Positions 16,452-23,850 of a DNA stretch of 52,522 nt are shown in pieces (the stretch's first letter is position 1; each line of letters starts with the position of its first letter). The position numbers and the translations under genes are program-made. The notes beneath the pieces are model-generated. The model did no database searches. It was not told where the DNA came from and worked only from the letters and a program-made list of their open reading frames with translations. The stretch is from Clostridia bacterium (GTDB taxonomy: Bacteria; Bacillota; Clostridia; Christensenellales; Aristaeellaceae), in contig JAFXVJ010000002.1 in the NCBI GenBank assembly GCA_017524615.1, forward strand, positions 1-52,522, read 5' to 3'.

Positions 16452-17564
16452 TCAGCCCAGGGCGCGCACGGCCAACTCGGGATACAGGGTCCTGAAGCCG
16501 TAAAGCACATCCATGGACAGCATTTCCCGCTTGTGCTGCATATCGTAGCCGCGCACCACCCGCAGGGACACGCCGTTGTAGTGGGTGACGTAGCTTTCCA
16601 CGCCGCCGGGGGCGGTGAGGGGACGGGTGACGAAGGCGAAGGCCATGGGATGGAAGGCCAGATTGGCGGTGTGGCTGCCCGGCAGGGTGACGGCGGTGTT
16701 CGCGGCAAGCGCGGGCAGGGCGGGGGCCACCTTCACGGTGTTGATGGAATTGCTGGCAGCGGCGGCGGTATCCTCCGTGACGGTGTAAGATTTTCCGTCC
16801 ACGACGATCAGGTCGCCCTTCACCAGCTTGCCGGTGAGGGAAGTGCCGGTGAGGGACAGGGCGCTGCTGCCGGCGGACACGGCGGTTTTCACCTTCACGC
16901 CCTCGGCGGCGGTGATGCCCGTCTCGTGACGGCACACGCCCTGGCTCATATAGTGGTCCATGCCCATGACGCGCCCGATACTGCCCTCCCGCAGGGCCTG
17001 GGTGGAGCCGGATTTTTCCGCATGGACGATGGCGTCCAGGGCGGTGAAGGCGGCGTCCGCTTCCGGATCCCACACTGCGCAGCGGCCAGACACGGGAGCC
17101 TTGCTCTGGTTCAGGGCTTTGCGCACGCTGGCAAAAGCGCTGAGGGTGGAGGGTGTGACGCCCGCCTCGCCCACGGTCTGATACACGTCCTGATACAGCT
17201 TCAGGCCGTCCCGGTTGATTTTTTCCGCCAGGGCCGCGGCGGCGGGATCAATGAACACCCGCGTCAGATCGTCGATGCTGGTGGCGCCCTGGAGCGCTTC
17301 GATGCCCACATCCACGGTGGCGATTTTGTCCAGCGTCACATCCACGGTGGTTTCCACGATATCCTGCGTGCTCACGCCCTGATCGGGATCGAAATCCCGG
17401 GCTTCCAGCACCACGGGCTTGCGCACCTGGATGGTGTCGCCTTTCATGGCGGAATAATCGTCGGAATAATCCTTGTGGATCAGATTGGGAAACACCAGGT
17501 GATCAATCAGCCGGGGCAGGGCGGCGCGGGCAAAATCCTTGATGGTGACAAACGAATTGGCCAT
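16452..17564 (-). CDS. Major capsid protein, P22 coat-like family
   Basis: A 370-aa protein starting MANSFVTIKDFARAALPRLI. LVFPNLIHKDYSDDYSAMKG and GDTIQVRKPVVLEARDFD follow. The 'aReaL..L...lv..nlvhrdYs.ef...GdtV.IrkP' pattern is typical of the P22-coat (HK97-fold) family in Clostridial phages. An inserted beta domain is suggested by VKTAVSAGSSALSLTGTSLT (about residues 230-290), a likely I-domain-type insertion. AAAGGAGG precedes the ATG. It forms the icosahedral shell together with the upstream scaffold protein. Confidence 0.85.
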   Translation of the reverse strand: MANSFVTIKDFARAALPRLIDHLVFPNLIHKDYSDDYSAMKGDTIQVRKPVVLEARDFDPDQGVSTQDIVETTVDVTLDKIATVDVGIEALQGATSIDDLTRVFIDPAAAALAEKINRDGLKLYQDVYQTVGEAGVTPSTLSAFASVRKALNQSKAPVSGRCAVWDPEADAAFTALDAIVHAEKSGSTQALREGSIGRVMGMDHYMSQGVCRHETGITAAEGVKVKTAVSAGSSALSLTGTSLTGKLVKGDLIVVDGKSYTVTEDTAAAASNSINTVKVAPALPALAANTAVTLPGSHTANLAFHPMAFAFVTRPLTAPGGVESYVTHYNGVSLRVVRGYDMQHKREMLSMDVLYGFRTLYPELAVRALG

Positions 17565-17579
17565 GATGGGATTCCTCCT

Positions 17580-18014
17580 TTATTCGTTGCGGCATACGGC
17601 CGCGTAATAGTCCTCGTCGGACAGATCGGACAGGGAAACGGCGGAAGCGGACTTGGGGACGGCGGTGAGCAGCCGTTTTTCCACTTCCTGCTGCACGGCG
17701 GCGCGGAAAGCCTCCTCCAAGGTGTCCACGGCGGCGCGGAGGGCAGCTTCATCCTCCAGGCTCAGGCATTCGGCCAGGCCGGCGGGCAGGCCCCTTTCCT
17801 CCAGCGCTTCCCGGGCCATGGCTGCCATCTCGCGGCGGTTCAGGTCGGCCTCCCGGGTATCCAGGGCCTGCTGACGGCTGGATTCCGCCTGGGACAGGGC
17901 TTCCAATTGCGCGGACAGCTGCTGCGCCAGGGCGGTGAGCTGGCGCTCGGCGTCGGTCAGCGTCAGGGGCTGATCGCCGGCGGATTCCGATGCGGTGATG
18001 GGAAATTCTTCCAT
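17580..18014 (-). CDS. Capsid scaffolding protein
   Basis: A 144-aa acidic, highly helical protein. A coiled-coil runs from about residue 20 to 70 (LTALAQQLSAQLEALSQAES). A short C-terminal region VSLSDLSDEDYYAAVCRNE follows, resembling the coat-binding 'lsdmsDeEYY' tail of gp20-type scaffolds. It is placed between portal and coat genes, as expected. An AGGAGG site lies six bases upstream of the ATG. Confidence 0.8.
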   Translation of the reverse strand: MEEFPITASESAGDQPLTLTDAERQLTALAQQLSAQLEALSQAESSRQQALDTREADLNRREMAAMAREALEERGLPAGLAECLSLEDEAALRAAVDTLEEAFRAAVQQEVEKRLLTAVPKSASAVSLSDLSDEDYYAAVCRNE

Positions 18015-18024
18015 TTGTAACCTC

Positions 18025-19305
18025 CTATTTCTTTTCGGGCTTGTCCCCGTCCAGGAAGGGCAGCTGGGACAAGAGGATACTGTCGGGCACCATGCCCTCC
18101 AGGGTTTTCACCATCTGCGCGGTTTCCAGGGCAGATTCGGGCAGGGCGCGGGCAAAGGTGATGCGGATGCCGGTTTCATCCAGGGCGCGGCCGCCCTTGA
18201 CGGCCAGGAAGTGGGCATAGCAGCGCAGGCGCTCCTGCAGGGCCTCCCGGAACCAGCGTTCTTTCAGGCGGGTCAACTGCTCCAGCCCCAGCAGTTTGTA
18301 CTTCATAGCCACGCCGCTGACATTGCCGGCAAACTGATCGTCGGACAGATCGGGGATCATGGAAAACTTGTGGATGTCCTTTTCCAGCGCCCGGCGCAGC
18401 TCCTCCGCCCCGGCGCCGGACTGCTTGACCAGGTATTGGGCGCCGGCGTCCCGATCGGGCAGATACAGCAGCTTGTCCTGCCGCAGCTGCTGGGCGGGGG
18501 TGCGGCCCCGTTCGTCCGTTTCCAGCCGCGCGCCGTACACGATCAGCAGCGCGTCCACCAGCTGCTCCTGATCGTTCACCCGGCTTTCCTCCAGCGCGTC
18601 ATAGGCGTCGATCAGGGAGAGCACCGCTTCGGCGTCGCCGGTTTCCTCTTCGTTGTTCCAGTATTCGATCAGGGGCAGATGGCCAAAATAATGGGGGCAG
18701 CGGCTGACCGGCGCGCCCCGGAGCAGGGTGGCATAACCGGCGGCGCGGTAGGTGATCCGTTCCGAATCGGTATACACATCCGCTTCATAGCCGCGGGGCG
18801 ATCCGTTTTCATCGGTGATGGGATGAAAATGAATGCCGAACAGGGGATCGGAGCTGGCGTCGTCGGCGTATACCACAAAGGCGCAGCGTGGATCCAGCAC
18901 GGCGGAACGGGGAGCGGCCTGACGATCGATATAAATCACTTCCACGCCTTTGCCGTACAGGGAGGCTTGGCGGGCCAACTCAATATCCACGCCGGCTACA
19001 TTGGCCTGCCGGTAGGCGCGGCGCACTTCTTCCGCGCCGGGGCCGTCCCCTTGGTAGGTGACGGCGGAGCCCGCCAGATAAGAGGAAGCAATGGTGACGA
19101 TGGAACGCACGAAGGCGTGATGCAGCCGGTGATCCGGCAATCCCTCGGCCCGGGCGGGACGGCCGGGGGCGGTGAGCAGCAGATAGGCGTCCCGGAGGCG
19201 GTTGAGACGCTCCGTTTGCCGCAGGTGTTCATGAAGGCAGCCCTGCAAAAGCCGGCCGGACAAGCCGTTTTGCAGGAGTGCCCGGTCGCGGGTGATCAAG
19301 GGCAT
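18025..19305 (-). CDS. Phage portal protein (SPP1 gp6-like)
   Basis: A 426-aa portal subunit that would form the dodecameric DNA channel at one capsid vertex. Family features: HHAFVRSIVTIASSYLAGSA near residue 65, a GKGVEVIYID segment, DPLFGIHFHPITDENG, and the C-terminal DLSDDQFAGNVSGVAMKYKL characteristic of SPP1-type portals. The ATG at 19305 follows AGAGGAGAA closely. It is slightly shorter than SPP1 gp6 (about 500 aa) but similar to portals of many defective Clostridial elements. Confidence 0.9.
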   Translation of the reverse strand: MPLITRDRALLQNGLSGRLLQGCLHEHLRQTERLNRLRDAYLLLTAPGRPARAEGLPDHRLHHAFVRSIVTIASSYLAGSAVTYQGDGPGAEEVRRAYRQANVAGVDIELARQASLYGKGVEVIYIDRQAAPRSAVLDPRCAFVVYADDASSDPLFGIHFHPITDENGSPRGYEADVYTDSERITYRAAGYATLLRGAPVSRCPHYFGHLPLIEYWNNEEETGDAEAVLSLIDAYDALEESRVNDQEQLVDALLIVYGARLETDERGRTPAQQLRQDKLLYLPDRDAGAQYLVKQSGAGAEELRRALEKDIHKFSMIPDLSDDQFAGNVSGVAMKYKLLGLEQLTRLKERWFREALQERLRCYAHFLAVKGGRALDETGIRITFARALPESALETAQMVKTLEGMVPDSILLSQLPFLDGDKPEKK

Positions 19306-19339
19306 TTCTCCTCTCGTTTTTTATGGGGCGAAGGGGTCG

Positions 19340-20584
19340 TTACAATCCCAGGGCCTTTTTGCTGCCGGTTTGGGCCCGGCGGTCCTCCATGTCGTTTTCC
19401 AGGGCATAGCGCAGGGCGTCGATCAGGTGGTTGTCCTGATCCCGGGGCCGGGGCAGGGCCACGCCGTCCCGGTCGCGCTGCCACTGGTAGCGGGTCAGTT
19501 CCTCCCGCAGGTACGCGCAGGCGGGGGACAGGATGATTTCCTGCTGCCGCAGCCACTGGATGCCGTGGAGCACGCTGTCCGGCCCTTTGCGCGCGGGATA
19601 CGCCCGGATGCCCAGGGAACGCAATTCCGCGATGGATTTGGGCTCGGCGCTGTCACAGGCGATGGGGCCTAAGGACGCATAGGGCGCCAGCAGGCGGGAC
19701 AGGGCCAGGTTGGTCAGGCCCGTTTCCTTGATTTCCCCGATTACCCAAACGCGCCGCTCCTTTCGCTCATACCGCAGCAGCAGGAATCCGCAGGGATCGG
19801 CGGCAAAGCCGAAATCCAGCCCCATGCGGCATTCGCCGGGCACGGGATCGGGCAGCGCCTCGCAGCGCCAGTTGGTGAAGATCACGTCCCCCGCCACGCC
19901 CCAGTTGCCCAGGGTGTACACCTGGTAATAGTAGGGGTTGCGTTCGTTTTCCAGGGCGGAGCGGTCCTCCGGGGTCAGGAAGCGGTTATCACGGTACGTG
20001 GTTTTCAGGATGGACACCTGAGGGCTTTCGCTGTAGACCCGGTCGTCCCGCCAGATGGAAAAGAATTCCTTATAGATCCAGTGGGTGCGCGCGATGGGGT
20101 TGAAGGACAGGGTGAGGCGTTTGGGGTGGGGACTGAGGCCGCGAAGACGCTTGTCCAGCTGCTTGAAATCCGTATAAGCGCATTCGGTGGCTTCCTCGAT
20201 CCAGACATCCGTCAGCGCGCCCCGGGCAGGGGTGATGGACTTGATCTTTTCCACATCGTCCAGCCCGGCAAACAGGATCTGGGCGCCGTTGTTGCGGGCG
20301 GTGATGGTCCATTCGGATTTATTGACGGAAAACAGACGATTCAGGCCCAGCTGGTTCATGGCCTTCAGGATTTCGTTCCAGCAGCTGTTGCGCAGCGTGC
20401 GGGCCACCTGGCGCACCACCAGGGTATTGCGGCCCCGCAGCGTATCCAGGACGCAGCGGGTGGCCAGAAACACGCTTTTTCCGCTGCCCGCGCCGCCGAA
20501 ATAGATCTGATAGCGGTGAAGATTGTTCAGGTGCGGGCGGTATGCCTTGTTGATGCAGTCACCGCGTAGCGTGATGCGCGGCAT
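19340..20584 (-). CDS. Phage terminase large subunit, PBSX-like
   Basis: DNA-packaging motor, 414 aa from the ATG at 20584 (AGGAGG ten bases upstream). An ATG at 20593 overlaps the upstream stop. Walker A is FGGAGSGKSVFLA near residue 30. The Walker B/catalytic acid region is DVWIEEATE. The C-terminal RNase-H-like nuclease shows GLDFGFAADP, PIACDSAEP and DNHLIDALRYA. The ATPase and nuclease acidic residues appear intact, so the packaging enzyme may be functional. Relatives in PBSX-type defective phages package host DNA. Confidence 0.92.
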   Translation of the reverse strand: MPRITLRGDCINKAYRPHLNNLHRYQIYFGGAGSGKSVFLATRCVLDTLRGRNTLVVRQVARTLRNSCWNEILKAMNQLGLNRLFSVNKSEWTITARNNGAQILFAGLDDVEKIKSITPARGALTDVWIEEATECAYTDFKQLDKRLRGLSPHPKRLTLSFNPIARTHWIYKEFFSIWRDDRVYSESPQVSILKTTYRDNRFLTPEDRSALENERNPYYYQVYTLGNWGVAGDVIFTNWRCEALPDPVPGECRMGLDFGFAADPCGFLLLRYERKERRVWVIGEIKETGLTNLALSRLLAPYASLGPIACDSAEPKSIAELRSLGIRAYPARKGPDSVLHGIQWLRQQEIILSPACAYLREELTRYQWQRDRDGVALPRPRDQDNHLIDALRYALENDMEDRRAQTGSKKALGL

Positions 20585-20589
20585 AAGAT

Positions 20590-20811
20590 TCATTCCTCCT
20601 TTACGCAGATGTCGAAGTCGCCCCCGGCGGGAGCCTCGGCCTGGAGGGGATATACCCGCTCCAGAATCAGGGCCGCGGCCTTGAGCACGTCGCCATTGCC
20701 GGTATCGGGGTTCAGGAGCAGGTCAGATAACCTTTGCAGCGCCTGGATCGCTGCCTCCTGGGTCTTTTCCCGCACCACCTGGGCGGGAGTGGGTCGCTTT
20801 TTGCCAGCCAT
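20590..20811 (-). CDS. Putative terminase small subunit (very short)
   Basis: A 73-aa protein, first gene of the cassette, ending FDICVKEE and overlapping the large-subunit gene. Content: a basic N-terminus (MAGKKRPTPAQVVREKTQEA), one helical pair (AIQALQRLSDLL and VLKAAALILERVYPLQ). Small subunits usually have 110-180 aa with a helix-turn-helix for pac recognition, which is not evident here. AAAGGAGGTGAGC is placed for the ATG at 20811. Its identity rests on position; it could be a reduced small subunit with relaxed DNA specificity, as expected for a generalised packager. Confidence 0.55.
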   Translation of the reverse strand: MAGKKRPTPAQVVREKTQEAAIQALQRLSDLLLNPDTGNGDVLKAAALILERVYPLQAEAPAGGDFDICVKEE

Positions 20812-20837
20812 GCTCACCTCCTTTGAAGTACGGGTTC

Positions 20838-20843
20838 AGTATA
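20838..20843 (-). promoter_or_regulatory. Possible -10 of the phage cassette promoter
   Basis: TATACT on the - strand, 27 bp upstream of the first cassette gene. No recognisable -35 lies 16-18 bp upstream (GCGCAC at that place), so activation by a host or phage factor would be required if this is the promoter. It is back-to-back with the truA promoter. Confidence 0.4.
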
Positions 20844-20924
20844 GGGGAGGATGGCCTGACGTGCGCTGACCTGTTTTTTGCGGTTTTGATCCCGCCGGGC
20901 GAAACAGACCCTTGGATTTGGCGC

Positions 20925-20953
20925 TTGATAATTCGGATCAAACAATGTATGAT
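20925..20953 (+). promoter_or_regulatory. Sigma-A promoter of truA
   Basis: TTGATA (20925-20930), 17-bp spacer, TATGAT (20948-20953). The transcript would begin about 12 nt before the truA start. Confidence 0.8.
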
Positions 20954-20971
20954 AGAAGCGGAGGCGAAAGC

Positions 20972-21730
20972 ATGGAACACAAGCGGATTCTGCTCACCGT
21001 CAGCTACGACGGCACCGCCTACTGCGGGTGGCAGCATCAGGAAAACGGGCCCAGCATTCAGGACGAACTGGAAAAGGCCCTGGAAAAAGCGCTGGGGGCG
21101 TTTACCCGGGTGACCGGGGCCAGCCGCACGGACGCGGGGGTGCATGCCCTGGGCCAGCGGGCGCATTTTGATACGGTGTCCGCGATCCCGCCGGAAAAGT
21201 ATCCCTTTGTGCTGAACCGGTTTTTGCCGGAGGATATCCGCGTGACGGAGGGCATGCGCGTGGCGGACGGCTTTCACGCCCGGTTTCAGGCGGCGGGGAA
21301 ATGGTACACCTACCGCATCCACAACGCGCCCCACGCCAGCGCCATTCTGCGCCACTGCACGGCCCACGTGCCGGTGCCGCTGCAGGTGGAAAGCATGCGG
21401 GCATGCGGTCGGGCGCTGCTGGGCACCCATGACTTTGCCGCTTTTGCGGCCGCCGGCGGGCAGGCCAAAACCACGGTGCGCACCATCGACGCCTTTTCGG
21501 TGGAGCAGGCAGGGGAGGAAATCACCCTGCGGGTGCACGGCGATGGGTTTTTATACAACATGGTGCGCATCATCGCGGGCACGCTGATCGACGTGGGCCA
21601 TGGGAAACTGGACACGGGCTGCATGGCCCGGGCCATTGAAAGCAAAAACCGGCTGGACCTGGGGGTGACCGCTCCTGCTTGCGGGCTGGAGCTGACGCGC
21701 GTGGAATACGCATTTGAAAGGGAGGGATGA
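20972..21730 (+). CDS. truA: tRNA pseudouridine(38-40) synthase
   Basis: A 252-aa enzyme that isomerises uridines 38-40 in tRNA anticodon arms. Motifs: MEHKRILLTVSYDGTAYCGW at the start and GASRTDAGVHALGQ with catalytic Asp54. FLYNMVRIIAGTLIDVGHGK is in the C-terminal half. The ATG at 20972 is served by GGAGGCGAAAGC; the longer frame from 20912 lacks a site and would start before the promoter -10. It is followed after 4 bp by an unknown gene in the same operon. Confidence 0.95.
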   Translation: MEHKRILLTVSYDGTAYCGWQHQENGPSIQDELEKALEKALGAFTRVTGASRTDAGVHALGQRAHFDTVSAIPPEKYPFVLNRFLPEDIRVTEGMRVADGFHARFQAAGKWYTYRIHNAPHASAILRHCTAHVPVPLQVESMRACGRALLGTHDFAAFAAAGGQAKTTVRTIDAFSVEQAGEEITLRVHGDGFLYNMVRIIAGTLIDVGHGKLDTGCMARAIESKNRLDLGVTAPACGLELTRVEYAFEREG

Positions 21731-21734
21731 AGCA

Positions 21735-22280
21735 ATGATCAGGGATGTGCTGCTGACCCATTTTTCCCTGTATCCCGCCATGCAGCCCCAGGACGCGGTG
21801 AAGCTGCTGTATCAAATGGAATTCGGAGCGGAGCACTTGATCCGCGACGAGAAAAAAAGCCTGGATCTGCTGTGCCGGGAAATGGCCGCGCTGCCGCCCG
21901 GGCCGGAAAAGGAGCCGCTGTATCAATCCATCGGCAACGGCCTGTGCCGGCTGAACCTGCGTCCCTGCGCCGCCCGGGGCATCCCGGCGGAGGACATCGG
22001 CCGGCTGTTTGCGGAATCGGCCCGGACGGTGCATGGAGACCGCCGGCGCTTTCAGGAAGCCCTGCGGGAACTGGAGCAATTGGCGGAGGAGGACGAAACG
22101 CCCTTTGAGGCCATCGAACTGGATGTTTTCCTGATCCAGTACCGGGATAAGAATTGCCCCGCCGTGCATCACAGCCAGGAATACCATTCCGCCTACGCCC
22201 CGGCGTATCGGGTGATGGTGCAAAAGAAGGTCAAGGATTATCTGGCGGCCAGACGGGATGGGAAAGAACGGGAAGGTTAA
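21735..22280 (+). CDS. Conserved protein of unknown function
   Basis: A 181-aa cytoplasmic protein, co-transcribed with truA (4-bp gap, site GGAGGGATGAAGCA). It is helical and rich in E and R. A striking C-terminal motif CPAVHHSQEYHSAYAPAYRV contains clustered His and Tyr residues that could bind a metal or nucleotide. I recall similar HHS..Y...Y.PAYRV endings in unannotated Clostridia proteins but cannot name a family. No signal peptide or membrane helix is seen. Confidence 0.75.
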   Translation: MIRDVLLTHFSLYPAMQPQDAVKLLYQMEFGAEHLIRDEKKSLDLLCREMAALPPGPEKEPLYQSIGNGLCRLNLRPCAARGIPAEDIGRLFAESARTVHGDRRRFQEALRELEQLAEEDETPFEAIELDVFLIQYRDKNCPAVHHSQEYHSAYAPAYRVMVQKKVKDYLAARRDGKEREG

Positions 22281-22488
22281 TACTGATTCTCACCAAAAAT
22301 CATGAATCTACGGGCGTCTTTTCCGCGCCGGCGATGCTTCATTCCGGTCAACGCAGCGGTGTTGCGCCTCCCTTCATTCAGCTTAGCCAGCACGAAAAAA
22401 ATAAGCTCCGTATCTTTCAGTCTTTTAGATGAGAAGTAGCATAAGAGATTAAGAAAATCTTAAATTTTGCAGCTTTCTTCCTTCTTCG

Positions 22489-22517
22489 TTGCATCTATAC
22501 GGTTTTTCTGGTATAAT
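22489..22517 (+). promoter_or_regulatory. Promoter of the nucleoside-binding protein gene
   Basis: TTGCAT (22489-22494), 17-bp spacer, TATAAT (22512-22517). The preceding stretch from 22281 holds no gene and becomes AT-rich toward the promoter. Confidence 0.85.
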
Positions 22518-22571
22518 CCAGTACAGGATAACAAGGTCGTTATCTGAAATTTCAAACAGGAGGCACGTTCC

Positions 22572-23678
22572 ATGAAAAAGATTCTTGCTCTTTTCCTTAC
22601 TCTTGCGCTGTGCCTTGGCGCTGTGAGCGCTTTGGCCGAAGCGGTGAATCCCGCGGACATCGAAGATACCATCACCTCTGAGGATGGCACCTATGTGCTG
22701 GCGTTCGTGACGGACGTGGGTCAGCTGAAGGACAAGTCCTTCAACGAAGGCACTTGGAACGGTGTGAAGACCTATGCCTATGAAAACGGCCTGACCTACA
22801 AGTACTATCAGCCCGCCAATGGCGACCAGGCCACTGACGATGACCGCTACGACGCCATGAAGGCCGCTGCCGAAGCGGGCGCCAAGGTGATCGTGTGCGC
22901 CGGCTTCATGCAGGGCACCGCGCTGGCCAAGGCTGCGGCGGAATACCCGCAAGTGAAGTTCGTGTTCATCGACGGTTGGGCTTTTGACGGCATGGACAAC
23001 GAAGTCGGCGTTGCTTACAAGGAAGAGCAGTGCGGCTATTTCGCCGGCTATGCCGTCGTGATGGACGGCTTTGAGAAGCTGGGCTTCTCCGGCGGCGGCG
23101 GCGGCACCAACCCTGCCTGCATGCGCTACGGCTACGGTTTCGCGCAGGGCGCCAATGATGCCGCTGCGAAGCTGGGCAAGACCGTGGAACTGAAATACAC
23201 GTGGGCTTACGGCGCTTCCTTCAGCCCCTCCGCTGAACTGCAGACCCTGATTTCCGGCTGGTATGAGACCGGCACCGACGTGGTGTTCTCCTGCGGCGGC
23301 TCCATCTTCCAGTCCATCACTGCTGCAGCTTCCGCCAACGATGCCTATGTGGTGGGCGTTGACGTGGACCAGTCCTATGAATCCAAGACCGTTGTCACTT
23401 CTGCCCTCAAGGGTCTGGTGGAAGGCACCCGCTGGGCCGTGGCCAAGGCCTTCGACGGCACCTGGGATGAAATCGGCGGAACCGCCGTGTCCCTGGGCGT
23501 GAAGGAAGACGCTGTGGGCCTGCCCGTGGAAACCTGGGCGCTGGAAGCCTTCTCTGTGGAAGACTATGAAGCGCTGAAAGCCGCCATGATCTCCGGCGAC
23601 CTGGTGGTGGACGATAACGCTCCCGCGAATCCCGCGGAAGTTGCCTGGAGCAACCTGACTGTGGATTACGTGGAATAA
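22572..23678 (+). CDS. BMP-family ABC transporter substrate-binding protein
   Basis: A 368-aa secreted protein of the basic-membrane-protein family (PnrA/BmpA/NupN-like), which binds purine or pyrimidine nucleosides. Signal peptide MKKILALFLTLALCLGAVSA is followed by ALAEA. Domain signatures: AFVTDVGQLKDKSFNEGTWN, VIVCAGFMQGTALAKAAAEY, KFVFIDGWAF, YKEEQCGYFAGYAV and VVGVDVDQSYESKTVVTS. There is no convincing lipobox, unlike most Gram-positive homologues, so signal peptidase I cleavage after ALA is suggested. A terminator follows, then the ATPase/permease genes, so the binding protein can be made in excess. Confidence 0.92.
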   Translation: MKKILALFLTLALCLGAVSALAEAVNPADIEDTITSEDGTYVLAFVTDVGQLKDKSFNEGTWNGVKTYAYENGLTYKYYQPANGDQATDDDRYDAMKAAAEAGAKVIVCAGFMQGTALAKAAAEYPQVKFVFIDGWAFDGMDNEVGVAYKEEQCGYFAGYAVVMDGFEKLGFSGGGGGTNPACMRYGYGFAQGANDAAAKLGKTVELKYTWAYGASFSPSAELQTLISGWYETGTDVVFSCGGSIFQSITAAASANDAYVVGVDVDQSYESKTVVTSALKGLVEGTRWAVAKAFDGTWDEIGGTAVSLGVKEDAVGLPVETWALEAFSVEDYEALKAAMISGDLVVDDNAPANPAEVAWSNLTVDYVE

Positions 23679-23694
23679 TTCACATTCGATCAAT

Positions 23695-23723
23695 AGGGAG
23701 GGCTTCGGCCCTTCCTGTTTTTC
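23695..23723 (+). terminator. Terminator after the BMP gene
   Basis: Stem AGGGAGGGC/GCCCTTCCT (one G-T pair) with a TTCG loop, then TGTTTTTC. It probably lowers transcription into the transporter genes. A weak TTGATA (23772) / TATGGA (23794) pair downstream could restart transcription. Confidence 0.8.
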
Positions 23724-23850
23724 TTGTGGTGCATCCAGCGCACAGCTGGTGGACCGCTCGCAAAGGCGGAGTTGATACAGCCGCCAAATCGGTTATGGAA
23801 CATGACCATCCGGCTTCCGGGTGGATCAAGCGACAGGGGAGTGATGGCGC

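Larger units (their letters stand above)
3543..20811 (-). mobile_element. Phage structural-lysis cassette (defective prophage or GTA-like)
   Basis: Seventeen reading frames on one strand in canonical tailed-phage order: small and large terminase, portal, scaffold, P22-like coat, four head-tail or tail-completion proteins, tail tube, frameshifted tail chaperone (two frames), tape measure, distal tail protein, hub, two fibre proteins, amidase, XhlA-like protein, holin (the chaperone counted as one plus its extension). Genes are tightly packed with many ATGA overlaps and good ribosome binding sites, and none is visibly broken. There is no integrase, repressor, replication or antirepressor gene, and no flanking direct repeat was noticed. 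The cassette sits directly between pyrH and truA. This is compatible with a defective PBSX-like element or a gene transfer agent; an incomplete prophage remnant is the alternative. Confidence 0.85.
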
